Source: Oscillospiraceae bacterium (lineage in GTDB: Bacteria > Bacillota > Clostridia > Saccharofermentanales > Fastidiosipilaceae). From it: a stretch of DNA of 64,000 nucleotides. Below, piece after piece: positions 9,601 through 17,687 of the stretch (position 1 is the first letter of the stretch; every line of letters begins with the position of its first letter). The notes under the pieces are model-generated. The model was not told the origin of the DNA and did no database searches. It saw only the letters and a list, made by a program, of their open reading frames with translations. The stretch is from NCBI GenBank assembly GCA_029983685.1, contig JASBZA010000001.1, positions 124,001 through 188,000 on the forward strand, given 5' to 3'. The position numbers and the translations under genes are program-made.

Positions 9601-12304
9601 AAGTAAAAACCTGGTTAGGACACTCACTCCAGATCACATGCCTCCGGAGTTAAGAACACTTCATATTGATAAGATGGAACAGTTGGAGGTCTTAGATTTA
9701 ACAGACTTAAAACTTGAAAAAATTGAAAATGCAGATTGTTTAGAAGGCTGGACAAAACTGAAAACTGCTAAGTTGGCTGGAAATTATCTGGATTTAAGTG
9801 AAGGGACAAAAGAGCAGATTTTCTTAGCGAAAGTGCTCGAAAAGGTCTATCAGAATCGTGAACTGACAGATGATGGCAAAGCTCCATCTACGGATATATT
9901 GACATTTGATCGCCAAAAACCTTTGGCTTATCCTCATATTACAGTCTTTAGCAGAACCATTAATCTCCCACTTCTAAAAGCCGGTACTTATGATTTCAGA
10001 GAATGGCTTGCAGGCGATCAGACTGTTCGGGGCAATGTATTTATGGAACAAGAAGATTTGAGCTTCCGGGAAGTTAAGATTCTTGATGAGAGTTATGATC
10101 TTCTTTCGGCTAGAACAGACTATTCGAAATACCAGATGAAATATATTAGCGCAGATTTGGTGAAAGGCGATCAACCGGTTGATGCAGCTGTTGATAATAC
10201 TTACACGGTCACGTACTTTGATCCAAATGGAACGCGGCTAGGGGATTTCGTTGTTAATGTGGGTGGTGGAAAACCTAATCCGGTTAACTTAGCTTTCCAG
10301 GCAAGCGTGCTGGGAACTTCCCATGATGATTCTGAAAACGGACCCGACGTTGTTTTTGATGGTGAACAGACAGAGGAATCGCCTGGTTGGATAGCCCAAC
10401 ATAAGGAAGAAGACACATGGCTCGCCTTTAAAACGAGAGAAGAAGGTAGGCTTGTTCAGATGGAGTATACCAATAATAAATCGAGTTCTTGGTGGTATAA
10501 CTTTGATAATTTAACATTAGAACAACTCAAACCGGAGCTCCTTGAAACGATTACAGACGAGGATCTGACGAATCAAGAATTCTTGGCGAACCGAGAAAAT
10601 TGGATTGAAGTAGCGAAAGTAGAGAGAAATTCAGATTTTGAACCCAGTGCGCGGATAGAAAATAAACAAGGGCAGATATTCCGTATACGTATTGCTGGCC
10701 CACAATGGATGTGGGGAGATCCTGCGGTGATTCGAGAATTCCGTTTATACGGCACCCCTCTCAAAGCAGATAAGTCTCAACTTCAGAAAAATTATGATGA
10801 ACTTATGACCTATGAAGCAGCTGATTTTACGGAAGATTCCTTTGAGATTCTCAAGGAGGCACTAACAGAGGCCAAAACTGTTATAGAAGACGATGCCGCC
10901 AAACAGGATACGGTAGACCAAGTCCTGGAGAAACTTTTGCAGGCTAAGAATCAGCTTAAAGCAGCTGAGAAAAAAGTTACTGTGCGCTTCCAGGAAAACA
11001 AAGAAGAAAGCAACCATGATATAGTTCTGGTACTAAATAGGGGTGATGTGATTTCCAAAGATAAACAACCGCAAGAACCCTTAGCTTATGGAAAAGAATT
11101 CCTGGGCTGGTTTACAGAAGATGGTCACGCTTATGAGAAGACAATGCCTATTTTAGAGGATATGGTTTTCTATGCTAGGTTCCGGACAAAGACAGTGCAG
11201 ACTATTGATAGGTCTAAACTAGAGGACTTGGTAAACAAGGTTCAAAATACAGATGAAGACCTCTATACGGGAAGCTCATGGGCTAGTGTTAAGGCCGCTT
11301 TGCAGGAGGCCAAAGAGCTCCTTTCTAATGGCGATGCTAGACAGGATGAACTAGACCAGGCTTATACAAATTTACAAAAAGCCTACAACGCTCTCATTGC
11401 CAAAGCCAACTATACAGGTACAGAGCCCGGCGAGCCGGATAACCTTATTAGTGGGAAAGATGTTTTATCTACTGACGCAAAAGATAGTGAAACAGGGGAC
11501 TGGTATTCTGATAAGCCTGGTGAGTATCCTGAACCACCTGCAAATGAAGCGACATCTAAACTAACAGATGGCGACCTGGCAAGTAAGTGGTGTCCAGGTT
11601 CCACGACTGAGGCCTGGGTTGTCTATGATTTAGGTGATACTTATCAGCTAAGTGAGCTGATCATGTACAATGCCAATATTCGTCAGGGCGAGGGTCAAGA
11701 ACGCTATCCTCAAATCAATACTAAGGCAGCCCGCGTCGAAATTTTGAAAGAAGGATCTACATTAGGTGCGACCGAATTGTCAGATGTTGAGATAGCTAAG
11801 AACCCTGATATTTGGACAAAGGTTAATGCTTTCTCCAATAATACTGAGAACATTGTGAACTTACCACTCAATAGTGCTAAGGCACGTTTTGTCCGTATCT
11901 TTGTTGAAGACGATGGTGATCATGTTTGGCCGGGGGTTCGTATCCAAGAACTGAAACTGATGGGAAATCAAATTAATGAAGATGACCCTCTGGCTGATGC
12001 TAAAGCCCGCTTAAGAACTCTAATAGAGAATAATGAGAATTTCCCAGCTGAGTCTTATACCGAGGAATCCCGTGATGCTTTGAAGGAGGCCCTGGTACAG
12101 GCAAAAAATACTTTGGAGGATTCCAATCTCGATCAAACTAAACTTGATCAAGCGTTTAAGCAATTAGAGGAGGCCATTTTAGACTTGAAAAAAATCTATA
12201 GAGTCGTGTTTGATTTCCAAATAGAGGACATGGAAAATCAGACTGTGATCTATCATGAAAGGGAAGCTTTGAAGGCCAGAGCTCCACAAAATCCCAAAGC
12301 GTGA
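6626..12304 (+). CDS. Secreted endo-beta-N-acetylglucosaminidase (GH85), multidomain
   Basis: GH85 enzymes cut the chitobiose core of N-linked glycans. This 1892-residue frame starts with a basic n-region and hydrophobic signal segment (residues 1-32) after GAGGAGG. The GH85 domain follows (about 45-500); the catalytic Asn-x-Glu pair is N231 and E233 in GWFVNAEEG. Then come two FN3-like modules (about 635-825), leucine-rich repeats (about 980-1050), a discoidin/F5/8C-like module (about 1220-1380), a FIVAR module (1381-1450), an InlB-type repeat (1451-1520), a second FIVAR, a second F5/8C-like module (from 1606), a third FIVAR (from 1787) and the start of another InlB repeat. That repeat is cut by TGA at 12302, and its continuation is found one frame over. 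The protein would be exported, with the modules binding glycans or the cell surface. Confidence 0.9.
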   Translation: MSQKRRSRKKNFVSFTIALAIVLGTFSGFLKADNWPLDVGEAQPKVYGYRAVTMLNWSPQTDPDAAYLRSKVPLQARISHDSSSQVNPNLNGKSEILLMQADYGNSFFNNSTLNDTFAENTLNFWQYTDYFSPWHGAATVGTPQGLYNPRTSDWRARGFEFGLLNIPNPAYTDAAHRNGVKSIAILYVDPAFRPGQTIMEFFAQDDAGHYIIADTMIEMANYYGFDGWFVNAEEGGPTEEQWNGFMQQLRDGGMYVNHYDTNSSFGDRKAKWLKGADSVFVNYGWGRDTVKSAVDYAGEKGYDPYKQVFFGVEANQGGFNHGHSSTHVQNVYEDAGKNPMVSLALFTPSDMYQRGLDIQNFEIETLPAYQLPEFQWMIADRERVYFSGGSEDPANTGSKDFAREDISINNTISWEGVADFTPARSVIDGEAFYSNFSTGKGMQYFSNGSVSRDEKWTNMVLQSLLPSWQWWIDAEGNRLNVDFDYGSKEVRKDINNQIFPLPYAQQGAYDGGNSLVLYGDLDGKNTLHLYKTDLQVTADSKLNLTYKKVSEDSALANVVLQFKNETDPVVLPIEGSDSSGDWTRASLDLAEYQGKTINKISIQVTGKSENYQLNLGELSLGTGAQTPEAPANLKVEKHYTTGELFLSWDLGDFSSVDNYHIYGEDASGREVFLGGGFNDRVYVKGLENLEGAITLKVCAVGKDGSESDFTQVSLPQDKAVTNLAVAEAPRGSQGDITGLYMEPLEKGKLEISWDAPASGNPDKYEISMTPLNLSPGHFDEGVIKVEIDGSKTSYTLETDTKEGFQYDLKVSSIVGGQVVASTLYRGRSYDSYVEPMTLEDVHISGGKLLLRSPLSEDWQIVQLFWNDQAEPFRQFTRGVSKDYPNKSYNGVSLPENNGILTIKLKDYSSDKDNPEETSVPFVVGVVDGELAEVHELSAKEVPDPVLLKWLRENVGIYVEQLATRVDPIDVSDLAFQNPQGLELLKNLKELTLSKNLVRTLTPDHMPPELRTLHIDKMEQLEVLDLTDLKLEKIENADCLEGWTKLKTAKLAGNYLDLSEGTKEQIFLAKVLEKVYQNRELTDDGKAPSTDILTFDRQKPLAYPHITVFSRTINLPLLKAGTYDFREWLAGDQTVRGNVFMEQEDLSFREVKILDESYDLLSARTDYSKYQMKYISADLVKGDQPVDAAVDNTYTVTYFDPNGTRLGDFVVNVGGGKPNPVNLAFQASVLGTSHDDSENGPDVVFDGEQTEESPGWIAQHKEEDTWLAFKTREEGRLVQMEYTNNKSSSWWYNFDNLTLEQLKPELLETITDEDLTNQEFLANRENWIEVAKVERNSDFEPSARIENKQGQIFRIRIAGPQWMWGDPAVIREFRLYGTPLKADKSQLQKNYDELMTYEAADFTEDSFEILKEALTEAKTVIEDDAAKQDTVDQVLEKLLQAKNQLKAAEKKVTVRFQENKEESNHDIVLVLNRGDVISKDKQPQEPLAYGKEFLGWFTEDGHAYEKTMPILEDMVFYARFRTKTVQTIDRSKLEDLVNKVQNTDEDLYTGSSWASVKAALQEAKELLSNGDARQDELDQAYTNLQKAYNALIAKANYTGTEPGEPDNLISGKDVLSTDAKDSETGDWYSDKPGEYPEPPANEATSKLTDGDLASKWCPGSTTEAWVVYDLGDTYQLSELIMYNANIRQGEGQERYPQINTKAARVEILKEGSTLGATELSDVEIAKNPDIWTKVNAFSNNTENIVNLPLNSAKARFVRIFVEDDGDHVWPGVRIQELKLMGNQINEDDPLADAKARLRTLIENNENFPAESYTEESRDALKEALVQAKNTLEDSNLDQTKLDQAFKQLEEAILDLKKIYRVVFDFQIEDMENQTVIYHEREALKARAPQNPKA

Positions 12305-12311
12305 AGATTTT

Positions 12312-13547
12312 GTGTTTGCGGGTTGGTTTACCGATAAGGAGGCACTCTATAGCCAGGAAAGCTTGGTTGTATCCGATATGGATCTTCATGCCTTATGGAC
12401 GGCGTCAAAAGCTGATAAAACCATGCTAGAAGAACTTTATGGACGATTGAAAGGAGAAGAGGCTGAAAATTACGAAAAAGAATCTTATGAAAAACTAAAG
12501 CAGGTGCTCTCAGAGGCCAAAGAAGTGTTAGGTGATGACAAAGCCAGTCAGACCCAAGTCAACCGTGCTATCTTGAAACTAGAAGCCGCAGAGAATAATC
12601 TTGTAGCTTTAAGGAATAAGGATAAATTGAGAGAAGAAATTTCTAAGGCTGAGAAATTAGATTTAGAGAAATATGAGAGCCAAAGTGCTAGAGAACTTGA
12701 AGATGCCCTAAAGGAAGCTCATGACGTAGAAGTAAATCCTAAGGCCACTCAAAAAGCAATTAACCAGGCAACAGACAAATTGCGTAAAGCTCAGGAAAAC
12801 TTAAAAGTTCAGATTGAATTTAAGGCTGAGGGACAAAACAGTAGGATCTTCATTGTGGGTATCGGAAAGGCACTCGAACAAGAAGTTCCTTCTTTGACCA
12901 GACGCGATTCTTTCTGGCAATTTAATGGATGGATGGATCCATCAGGAGCTTTTTATCAAGCGGACAGAAAATTCGTGGAAAATACTGTATTCACAGAGAA
13001 ATGGTCTGTTGTGAAAGCTGATATAGCTATCAGTATTCCTAAAGCCAAAATAGGTGAAAAGGTAACGGTTCGTGTGACAGGCGTGAGACCAGGACAAAAA
13101 GTGGATTTTGAACTGCATTCTGTTCCAACCAAGCTTGGATCCAGCATGGCAGATACAGCTGGTGTTGCGATACTGGAATTCACCATTACTCCGGATATGA
13201 GTTTGGGTCAGCATAAGGTTTACGCTTTCTATAACCAAGACAATGAAGATGTTGAACTTCAGATCGGTCTTGAGATAATAGCCAATAAAACGAAACCAGA
13301 TTCAGAAGATCCAGGTGCAGATCAACCAGGTGGCGAACCAACTAAACCGACAGATTCTGGAAACCCCGTTGAAGAACCATCGAAGACGGCAGGAAGCCAT
13401 CAAAGCCAAAATCAGGACGGTAAAGCGGTGGGGCAGACAGGAGAGTCAATACTTGTTATTATAGTACCGATGTTGTTGGGAATTGGGGCTCTGGTTCTCC
13501 TAAGTATTAGGAAACAAAACAAAGCCCAAGATTCTGATTCTAGATAA
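12312..13547 (+). pseudogene. C-terminal part of the GH85 protein, displaced by a frameshift
   Basis: This frame opens with FAGWFTD, the exact second half of the InlB repeat begun before the TGA at 12302. Removing one base from CCCAAA (12293-12298) joins the frames and restores PKREDFVFAGWF. The part encodes two more FIVAR modules, a further InlB-like repeat, a beta-rich domain, a Pro/Glu/Thr-rich linker, then GQTGES, a hydrophobic segment (LVIIVPMLLGIGALVLL) and a basic end (SIRKQNK). This is the layout of a cell-wall sorting signal with a degenerate motif. No ribosome binding site of its own is visible, so it is probably not translated alone. If the shift is real, the enzyme loses its anchor and would be released; a sequencing error is the alternative. 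Confidence 0.8.
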
Positions 13548-13564
13548 GAAAGAGAGATAATAAA

Positions 13565-14365
13565 ATGAGTTTTTTAGAAGGTAAAGTTGCCATTATTACC
13601 GGGGCAGGCCGTTCTGTTTTAAGTGACGGACGGTGCGGATCAATCGGTTACGGTATTGCTACCGCTTATGCCAAAGAAGGCGCCAATTTGGTTATCACGG
13701 GTCGTAATGTGCAAAAGCTCGATGACGCTAAGGAGGAAATAGAAAGGCTTTACGGCGTAAAAGTGTTGTGTGTTCAGGCCGACGTGAATGCCGAGTCCGA
13801 TAATAAGGCAGTGGTAGAGAATGTCGTCAAACAGACTATCGAGGCTTTTGGCCATATTGATGTCCTAATTAATAATGCTCAAGCTTCTGCATCAGGTGTC
13901 AGCCTAGCAGAACATACAGTAGATCAGTTTAATCTGGCACTATATTCCGGTCTTTACGCAGCCTTCCACTATATGCAGGCTTGCTATCCTTATCTCAAAG
14001 AGACACAAGGAGCAGTCATTAACTTTGCTTCCGGCGCCGGCCTTTTCGGTAATTACGGTCAATGTGCTTATGCTGCAGCCAAAGAAGGTATTAGAGGTTT
14101 ATCCAGAGTTGCGGCAACCGAATGGGCACCTGATGGTATTCGAGTGAATATTATTTGTCCTTTAGCCTGGACCGCTCAGTTGGAAAATTTTCAGAAAGCT
14201 TATCCCGAAGCTTTTAAAGCCAATGTTCATACGCCTCCTATGGGTCACTTTGCCGATCCTGAGACTGAGATCGGTCGAGCCTGTGTACAATTAGCGCATC
14301 CGGACTTTAAGTATATGACAGGTGAAACGCTTACCTTAGAGGGTGGTTTGGGACTTAGACCTTAG
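13565..14365 (+). CDS. SDR-family oxidoreductase with an insert in the nucleotide-binding loop
   Basis: A 266-residue Rossmann-fold short-chain dehydrogenase with an active site YAAAK and an upstream Ser in NFASGAG. The NAD(P) loop is unusual: TGAGR is separated from GSIGYGIA by an extra stretch (SVLSDGRC), and the usual NNAG reads NNAQ. Substrate is unknown. It starts 17 bp after the GH85 tail with a purine-rich upstream sequence and ends before a strong terminator, so it may be co-transcribed with the glycosidase. Its codon and base composition resembles the housekeeping genes more than the A/T-richer GH85 gene (impression, not computed). Confidence 0.78.
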   Translation: MSFLEGKVAIITGAGRSVLSDGRCGSIGYGIATAYAKEGANLVITGRNVQKLDDAKEEIERLYGVKVLCVQADVNAESDNKAVVENVVKQTIEAFGHIDVLINNAQASASGVSLAEHTVDQFNLALYSGLYAAFHYMQACYPYLKETQGAVINFASGAGLFGNYGQCAYAAAKEGIRGLSRVAATEWAPDGIRVNIICPLAWTAQLENFQKAYPEAFKANVHTPPMGHFADPETEIGRACVQLAHPDFKYMTGETLTLEGGLGLRP

Positions 14366-14403
14366 CTTTAATAAATATTAAATTTAGAATTTAATTTTCG
14401 CTG

Positions 14404-14440
14404 AAACCGTCTTCTTAGGAAGGCGGTTTATCTTTTCTTT
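14404..14440 (+). terminator. Rho-independent terminator after the SDR gene
   Basis: AAACCGTCTTC (14404-14414), loop TTAG, GAAGGCGGTTT (14419-14429): an 11-bp stem with one wobble, followed by a T-rich run (ATCTTTTCTTT). Confidence 0.85.
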
Positions 14441-14475
14441 GCCCTTGCCCATTTCTATAAGTCTTATTGCTCTTG

Positions 14476-14481
14476 TATAAT
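14476..14481 (+). promoter_or_regulatory. -10 box before rbgA
   Basis: TATAAT at 14476-14481 lies 27 bp before the rbgA start. No good -35 box is seen at the right distance. An ATG 7 nt downstream opens a frame of only 23 codons and is not the gene start. Confidence 0.5.
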
Positions 14482-14508
14482 GTAAAGTATGAGTAAAGGA
14501 GAAATGAC

Positions 14509-15384
14509 ATGGATGTACATTGGTTTCCAGGCCATATGGCCAAAGCTCTTAAGAATATAGAAGAATACCTACCTCTAGTAGATTTCATTGTGGAAATGGC
14601 AGATGCCAGAATTCCCAGGTCCAGCCGAAATCCTTCTTTTTTGGATATTATCGGTCAGACGCCTCACATCCTGCTTTTGAACAAAAAAGATTTGGCTGAC
14701 CCGAATCGGACGGCAGAGTGGCTTAAGCATTATGAAGCAGAAGGACTTCGCACCTTAGCTTGCAATACGCAGGATTCAAACGATGTGAAGACCTTGCGGA
14801 ATCTGGCTTTGGAAATCTCGGCCGATAAGCTGGCCAAAATTGAAGAGAAAGGCAGGCAAAACCGCCCCCTCCGGATTATGATTTTGGGCATTCCCAATAC
14901 CGGTAAATCCACGCTCATTAATGCTCTGAGTGCTAAAAAAGCCGCTAAGGTATCGAACCAGGCGGGGGTAACCAGAGGCCCCCAATGGATTAAGACCCGA
15001 GATATGGCCCTGGAACTTTTGGATATGCCGGGAGTCTTGTGGCCTAAGTTAGAAACAAGAGAAGCCAAATTACATTTGGCTGCAACCGGTGCCATTCAAG
15101 ACCGGATTCTCCCTCTGGAAGAAGTGGCCTATTTTAGTTTTATGGAATTGATGGAGCTTTATCCCGATGCTTTAAAGGCACGCTATAAGCTGGACTGGGA
15201 AGACGGTGAAGACACCTATGACCTTTATCTTGAAGCTGCCCGAAAAGCCGGAGCTATCCAGTCCGGCGGCAAGGTGGACGAAAGACGATTTGCGTCTCGT
15301 TTCCTAACCGATTTACGAAACGGTATTCTGGGGCCCATGACCTTAGAGACGGTAGAAGGACCTAGAGACCATGACGGCTTCTAG
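14509..15384 (+). CDS. rbgA: Ribosome biogenesis GTPase RbgA (YlqF)
   Basis: RbgA is a circularly permuted GTPase needed for late 50S subunit assembly. The 291-residue protein shows the permuted order: G4 NKKD (about residue 64) comes before G1 GIPNTGKST (about 126) and G3 DMPG. The N-terminus DVHWFPGHMAKA is typical of the family. AAAGGAGA lies upstream of the ATG. The gene overlaps rnhB by 14 bp and heads the operon rbgA-rnhB-yraN. Confidence 0.96.
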   Translation: MDVHWFPGHMAKALKNIEEYLPLVDFIVEMADARIPRSSRNPSFLDIIGQTPHILLLNKKDLADPNRTAEWLKHYEAEGLRTLACNTQDSNDVKTLRNLALEISADKLAKIEEKGRQNRPLRIMILGIPNTGKSTLINALSAKKAAKVSNQAGVTRGPQWIKTRDMALELLDMPGVLWPKLETREAKLHLAATGAIQDRILPLEEVAYFSFMELMELYPDALKARYKLDWEDGEDTYDLYLEAARKAGAIQSGGKVDERRFASRFLTDLRNGILGPMTLETVEGPRDHDGF

Positions 15385-16024
15385 AGAGAGTTTAGAAGAG
15401 CGCTATAAGCGCATGGACCTGCTAGAAGAAGACCTGCACGGTAAAGGTTACCTAAACCTTGCCGGTGTCGACGAGGCAGGCAGAGGACCTTTGGCAGGAC
15501 CGGTGGTGGCAGCCGCCTGCATATTGGACCCTAGAAAGCCTATCTTGGGTTTAAATGATTCTAAAAAGTTAAGTGAGAAGAGGCGAGAAGCCCTGTTTGA
15601 ACAAATCAGGGAAGTGGCTTTGGCCTATAAGATAAAGGCCATACCGCCTACCCGGATTGATCAGATAAATATCTTAGAAGCGACCAAAGAGGCTATGACT
15701 TTGGCCTTACAAGAACTGGAAGTAAAACCGGATTTTATTCTCTTAGACGCAATCACTTTAAAGGCTTTTCCTCCGGAAATTCAGATGTCCTTGGTAAAAG
15801 GCGACGCTAGGTCCAACACGATTGCCGCCGCTTCAATCCTGGCCAAAGTTAGCCGAGACCATTACATGATAGAGATGGACGAGCAATACCCGGGCTACGG
15901 CTTTTCAAAGCATAAGGGCTACGGCACCAAGGCCCATTATGAAGCTTTGGATGCGCTTGGTCCCAGCCCCATTCACAGAAGATCTTTTCTTAGGAAATGG
16001 GCTGAAGAAAGGAAACTTCGATGA
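15371..16024 (+). CDS. rnhB: Ribonuclease HII
   Basis: Removes RNA from RNA-DNA hybrids and misincorporated ribonucleotides. The 217 residues contain the active-site motif GVDEAGRGPLAGPV (Asp-Glu pair), the GLNDSKKLS block, LLDAI with the third acidic residue and the ASILAKVSRD block. The ATG at 15371 lies inside the end of rbgA, and the stop overlaps yraN (ATGA). Length and motifs are normal for type HII. Confidence 0.95.
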   Translation: MTASRESLEERYKRMDLLEEDLHGKGYLNLAGVDEAGRGPLAGPVVAAACILDPRKPILGLNDSKKLSEKRREALFEQIREVALAYKIKAIPPTRIDQINILEATKEAMTLALQELEVKPDFILLDAITLKAFPPEIQMSLVKGDARSNTIAAASILAKVSRDHYMIEMDEQYPGYGFSKHKGYGTKAHYEALDALGPSPIHRRSFLRKWAEERKLR

Positions 16025-16377
16025 AAGCATACCAACGGGCAGAAAGACTGGTAGGGCGGCATTTGGAGAGCGCAGGTCACCTTATTTTGGCCTATAATTA
16101 TACTGTTCATAATATTGGAGAAGTCGACATCATTAGTTACTGTCGCGGTAGGCTTTATGCTACCGAGGTTAAGGCCAGGCAGGTCGATACCATTAGTGAA
16201 TCTGAAAGGACCTTTAACAGGTCTAAACAGAAGCGTGTTTTAAGGACCTTTCGGACCTATTTGGCATCGCAAGGGCAGTCTGATAGAGACCTGGGACTCT
16301 TGGCGGCCCGAGTGCATTGGAATACACGAAACGAAGTCCGGTCCATACAGATAGATCCCTGGCCATTGTATACATAG
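16021..16377 (+). CDS. YraN family (UPF0102) endonuclease-fold protein
   Basis: 118 residues with the family motif GEVDII followed by TEVKAR, the acidic and lysine residues of a PD-(D/E)xK-type nuclease fold. The function is not established. It usually follows rnhB, as here, where the start overlaps the rnhB stop by four bases. Confidence 0.85.
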   Translation: MKAYQRAERLVGRHLESAGHLILAYNYTVHNIGEVDIISYCRGRLYATEVKARQVDTISESERTFNRSKQKRVLRTFRTYLASQGQSDRDLGLLAARVHWNTRNEVRSIQIDPWPLYT

Positions 16378-16394
16378 AAAGAAGGATACAGCGG

Positions 16395-17687
16395 ATGCTT
16401 TATAAAGATTTAGATCGAAGCGCACAAGAGCGTTTATTAGCGGAAATAGAGAAGAAGCTTCAGACTTATAAGGACTTAAATCTGGATCTTAACATGGCCA
16501 GAGGCAAGCCCTCACCTGAGCAATTGGACCATGTCACGACTCTTTTCGAAAATGTTTCGATGGATAATTTTATGTCCGAAGAGGGCATAGATGTCCGAAA
16601 CTACGGAGGGCTTTACGGTTTAATCGAACTTCGCAGAGTGTTCGGATCCATGTTGAAGATTGAGCCGGAGAGCGTCTGGTGCCTCTCGTCTTCCAGCCTT
16701 ACTATCGAGTATGATCTTTTGAGCCGTCTTATGTTATTTCCTTTGCCCGGCCAAAGTAAGGCCTGGAGAGACCTGAATGAGGTTAAGTTTTTGTGTCCGG
16801 TTCCGGGCTATGATCGCCACTTTAACATGCTGGATTCATTTGGCATCAAGATGATTCCGGTCCCTATGAATGACGAGGGGCCTGACATGGACCTGGTCGA
16901 AGAACTTTGTAAGAAGGATTCATCTATTAAAGGCATTTGGACTGTTCCCATGTATTCCAATCCTACCGGCGAGTCTTATTCGGAGAAGACCCTCCGCCGC
17001 CTCCTGTCTATGGAAGCAGCAGAGGATTTTAAAGTTTTGGCTGATATGGCCTATGCCGTCCACCATCTCCATGAAGATCCGGCTGAGCAAGACCCGGTCT
17101 ATCCTCTTTTGGATTTGGCACGAGAAGAGGGGCAGCCCGACCGAGTTTTTGTTTTTGCTTCCACGTCGAAAATGACCTATGCCGGAGCAGGAGTAGCCTG
17201 TTTGGCCACTTCCGAAAATAACCGAGCCTGGCTTTTGCCCAGCCTCAAGTCACAGATGATTTCGGCCGATAAAGTCAACATGCTAAAGCACGCCAGACTT
17301 TTCCGGAGCCTGGGCGGAGTAGAGTCTTTGATGAAAGCCCATGCCAAGGTATTAGGTCCTAAATTTGAATTGGTATTAGAGGCTTTTGATGAGAAGTTAG
17401 GCCCTACCGGTATTGCGACCTGGACTAGGCCCAAAGGCGGGTATTTTGTTACCATTTGGGTATATCCCGGGACAGCTTCTAAAGTTTATGCCAGATGTAA
17501 GGAACTGGGCCTAAGCATTACCGATGCCGGAGCCTGCTATCCTTACGGAAAAGATCCGGAAGATAGTGCCCTAAGAATTGCTCCGTCCTATCCTCATATG
17601 GACGAATTAAGAGAGGCCATCAATCTTTTCTGCCTGATTGTGAGAGAGCAGGCACTGCTTAAGCTCTTAGAAGAATCGAGGTCCTAA
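16395..17687 (+). CDS. PLP-dependent aminotransferase (class I/II, MocR-type domain)
   Basis: 430 residues. The PLP lysine is in ASTSKMT, and substrate/cofactor contacts appear in MYSNPTG (the Asn-Pro-Thr-Gly segment), DMAYAVHHL and YGGLYGL. The early LNMARGKPSPEQL segment is typical of a clade annotated as aspartate/alanine-type aminotransferases without a DNA-binding domain. The amino-acid substrate is not certain. I start at the ATG at 16395 because GAAGGA lies 8 bases upstream; longer in-frame starts would run into yraN. The stop abuts the next gene, so it is in the same operon as the cysteine desulfurase. Confidence 0.82.
   Translation: MLYKDLDRSAQERLLAEIEKKLQTYKDLNLDLNMARGKPSPEQLDHVTTLFENVSMDNFMSEEGIDVRNYGGLYGLIELRRVFGSMLKIEPESVWCLSSSSLTIEYDLLSRLMLFPLPGQSKAWRDLNEVKFLCPVPGYDRHFNMLDSFGIKMIPVPMNDEGPDMDLVEELCKKDSSIKGIWTVPMYSNPTGESYSEKTLRRLLSMEAAEDFKVLADMAYAVHHLHEDPAEQDPVYPLLDLAREEGQPDRVFVFASTSKMTYAGAGVACLATSENNRAWLLPSLKSQMISADKVNMLKHARLFRSLGGVESLMKAHAKVLGPKFELVLEAFDEKLGPTGIATWTRPKGGYFVTIWVYPGTASKVYARCKELGLSITDAGACYPYGKDPEDSALRIAPSYPHMDELREAINLFCLIVREQALLKLLEESRS

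Noticed and set aside
12286..12304. Programmed ribosomal frameshift in the GH85 gene
   Set aside because: The reading frame is CCC AAA GCG TGA and a +1 shift is needed. The CCCAAAG sequence is in the wrong phase for a -1 slip, and no stimulatory structure or internal Shine-Dalgarno was seen.
12302..12304. Stop-codon readthrough or selenocysteine at TGA
   Set aside because: The continuation lies in a different frame, so readthrough would not join the two parts. The same holds for the TGA at 27871.
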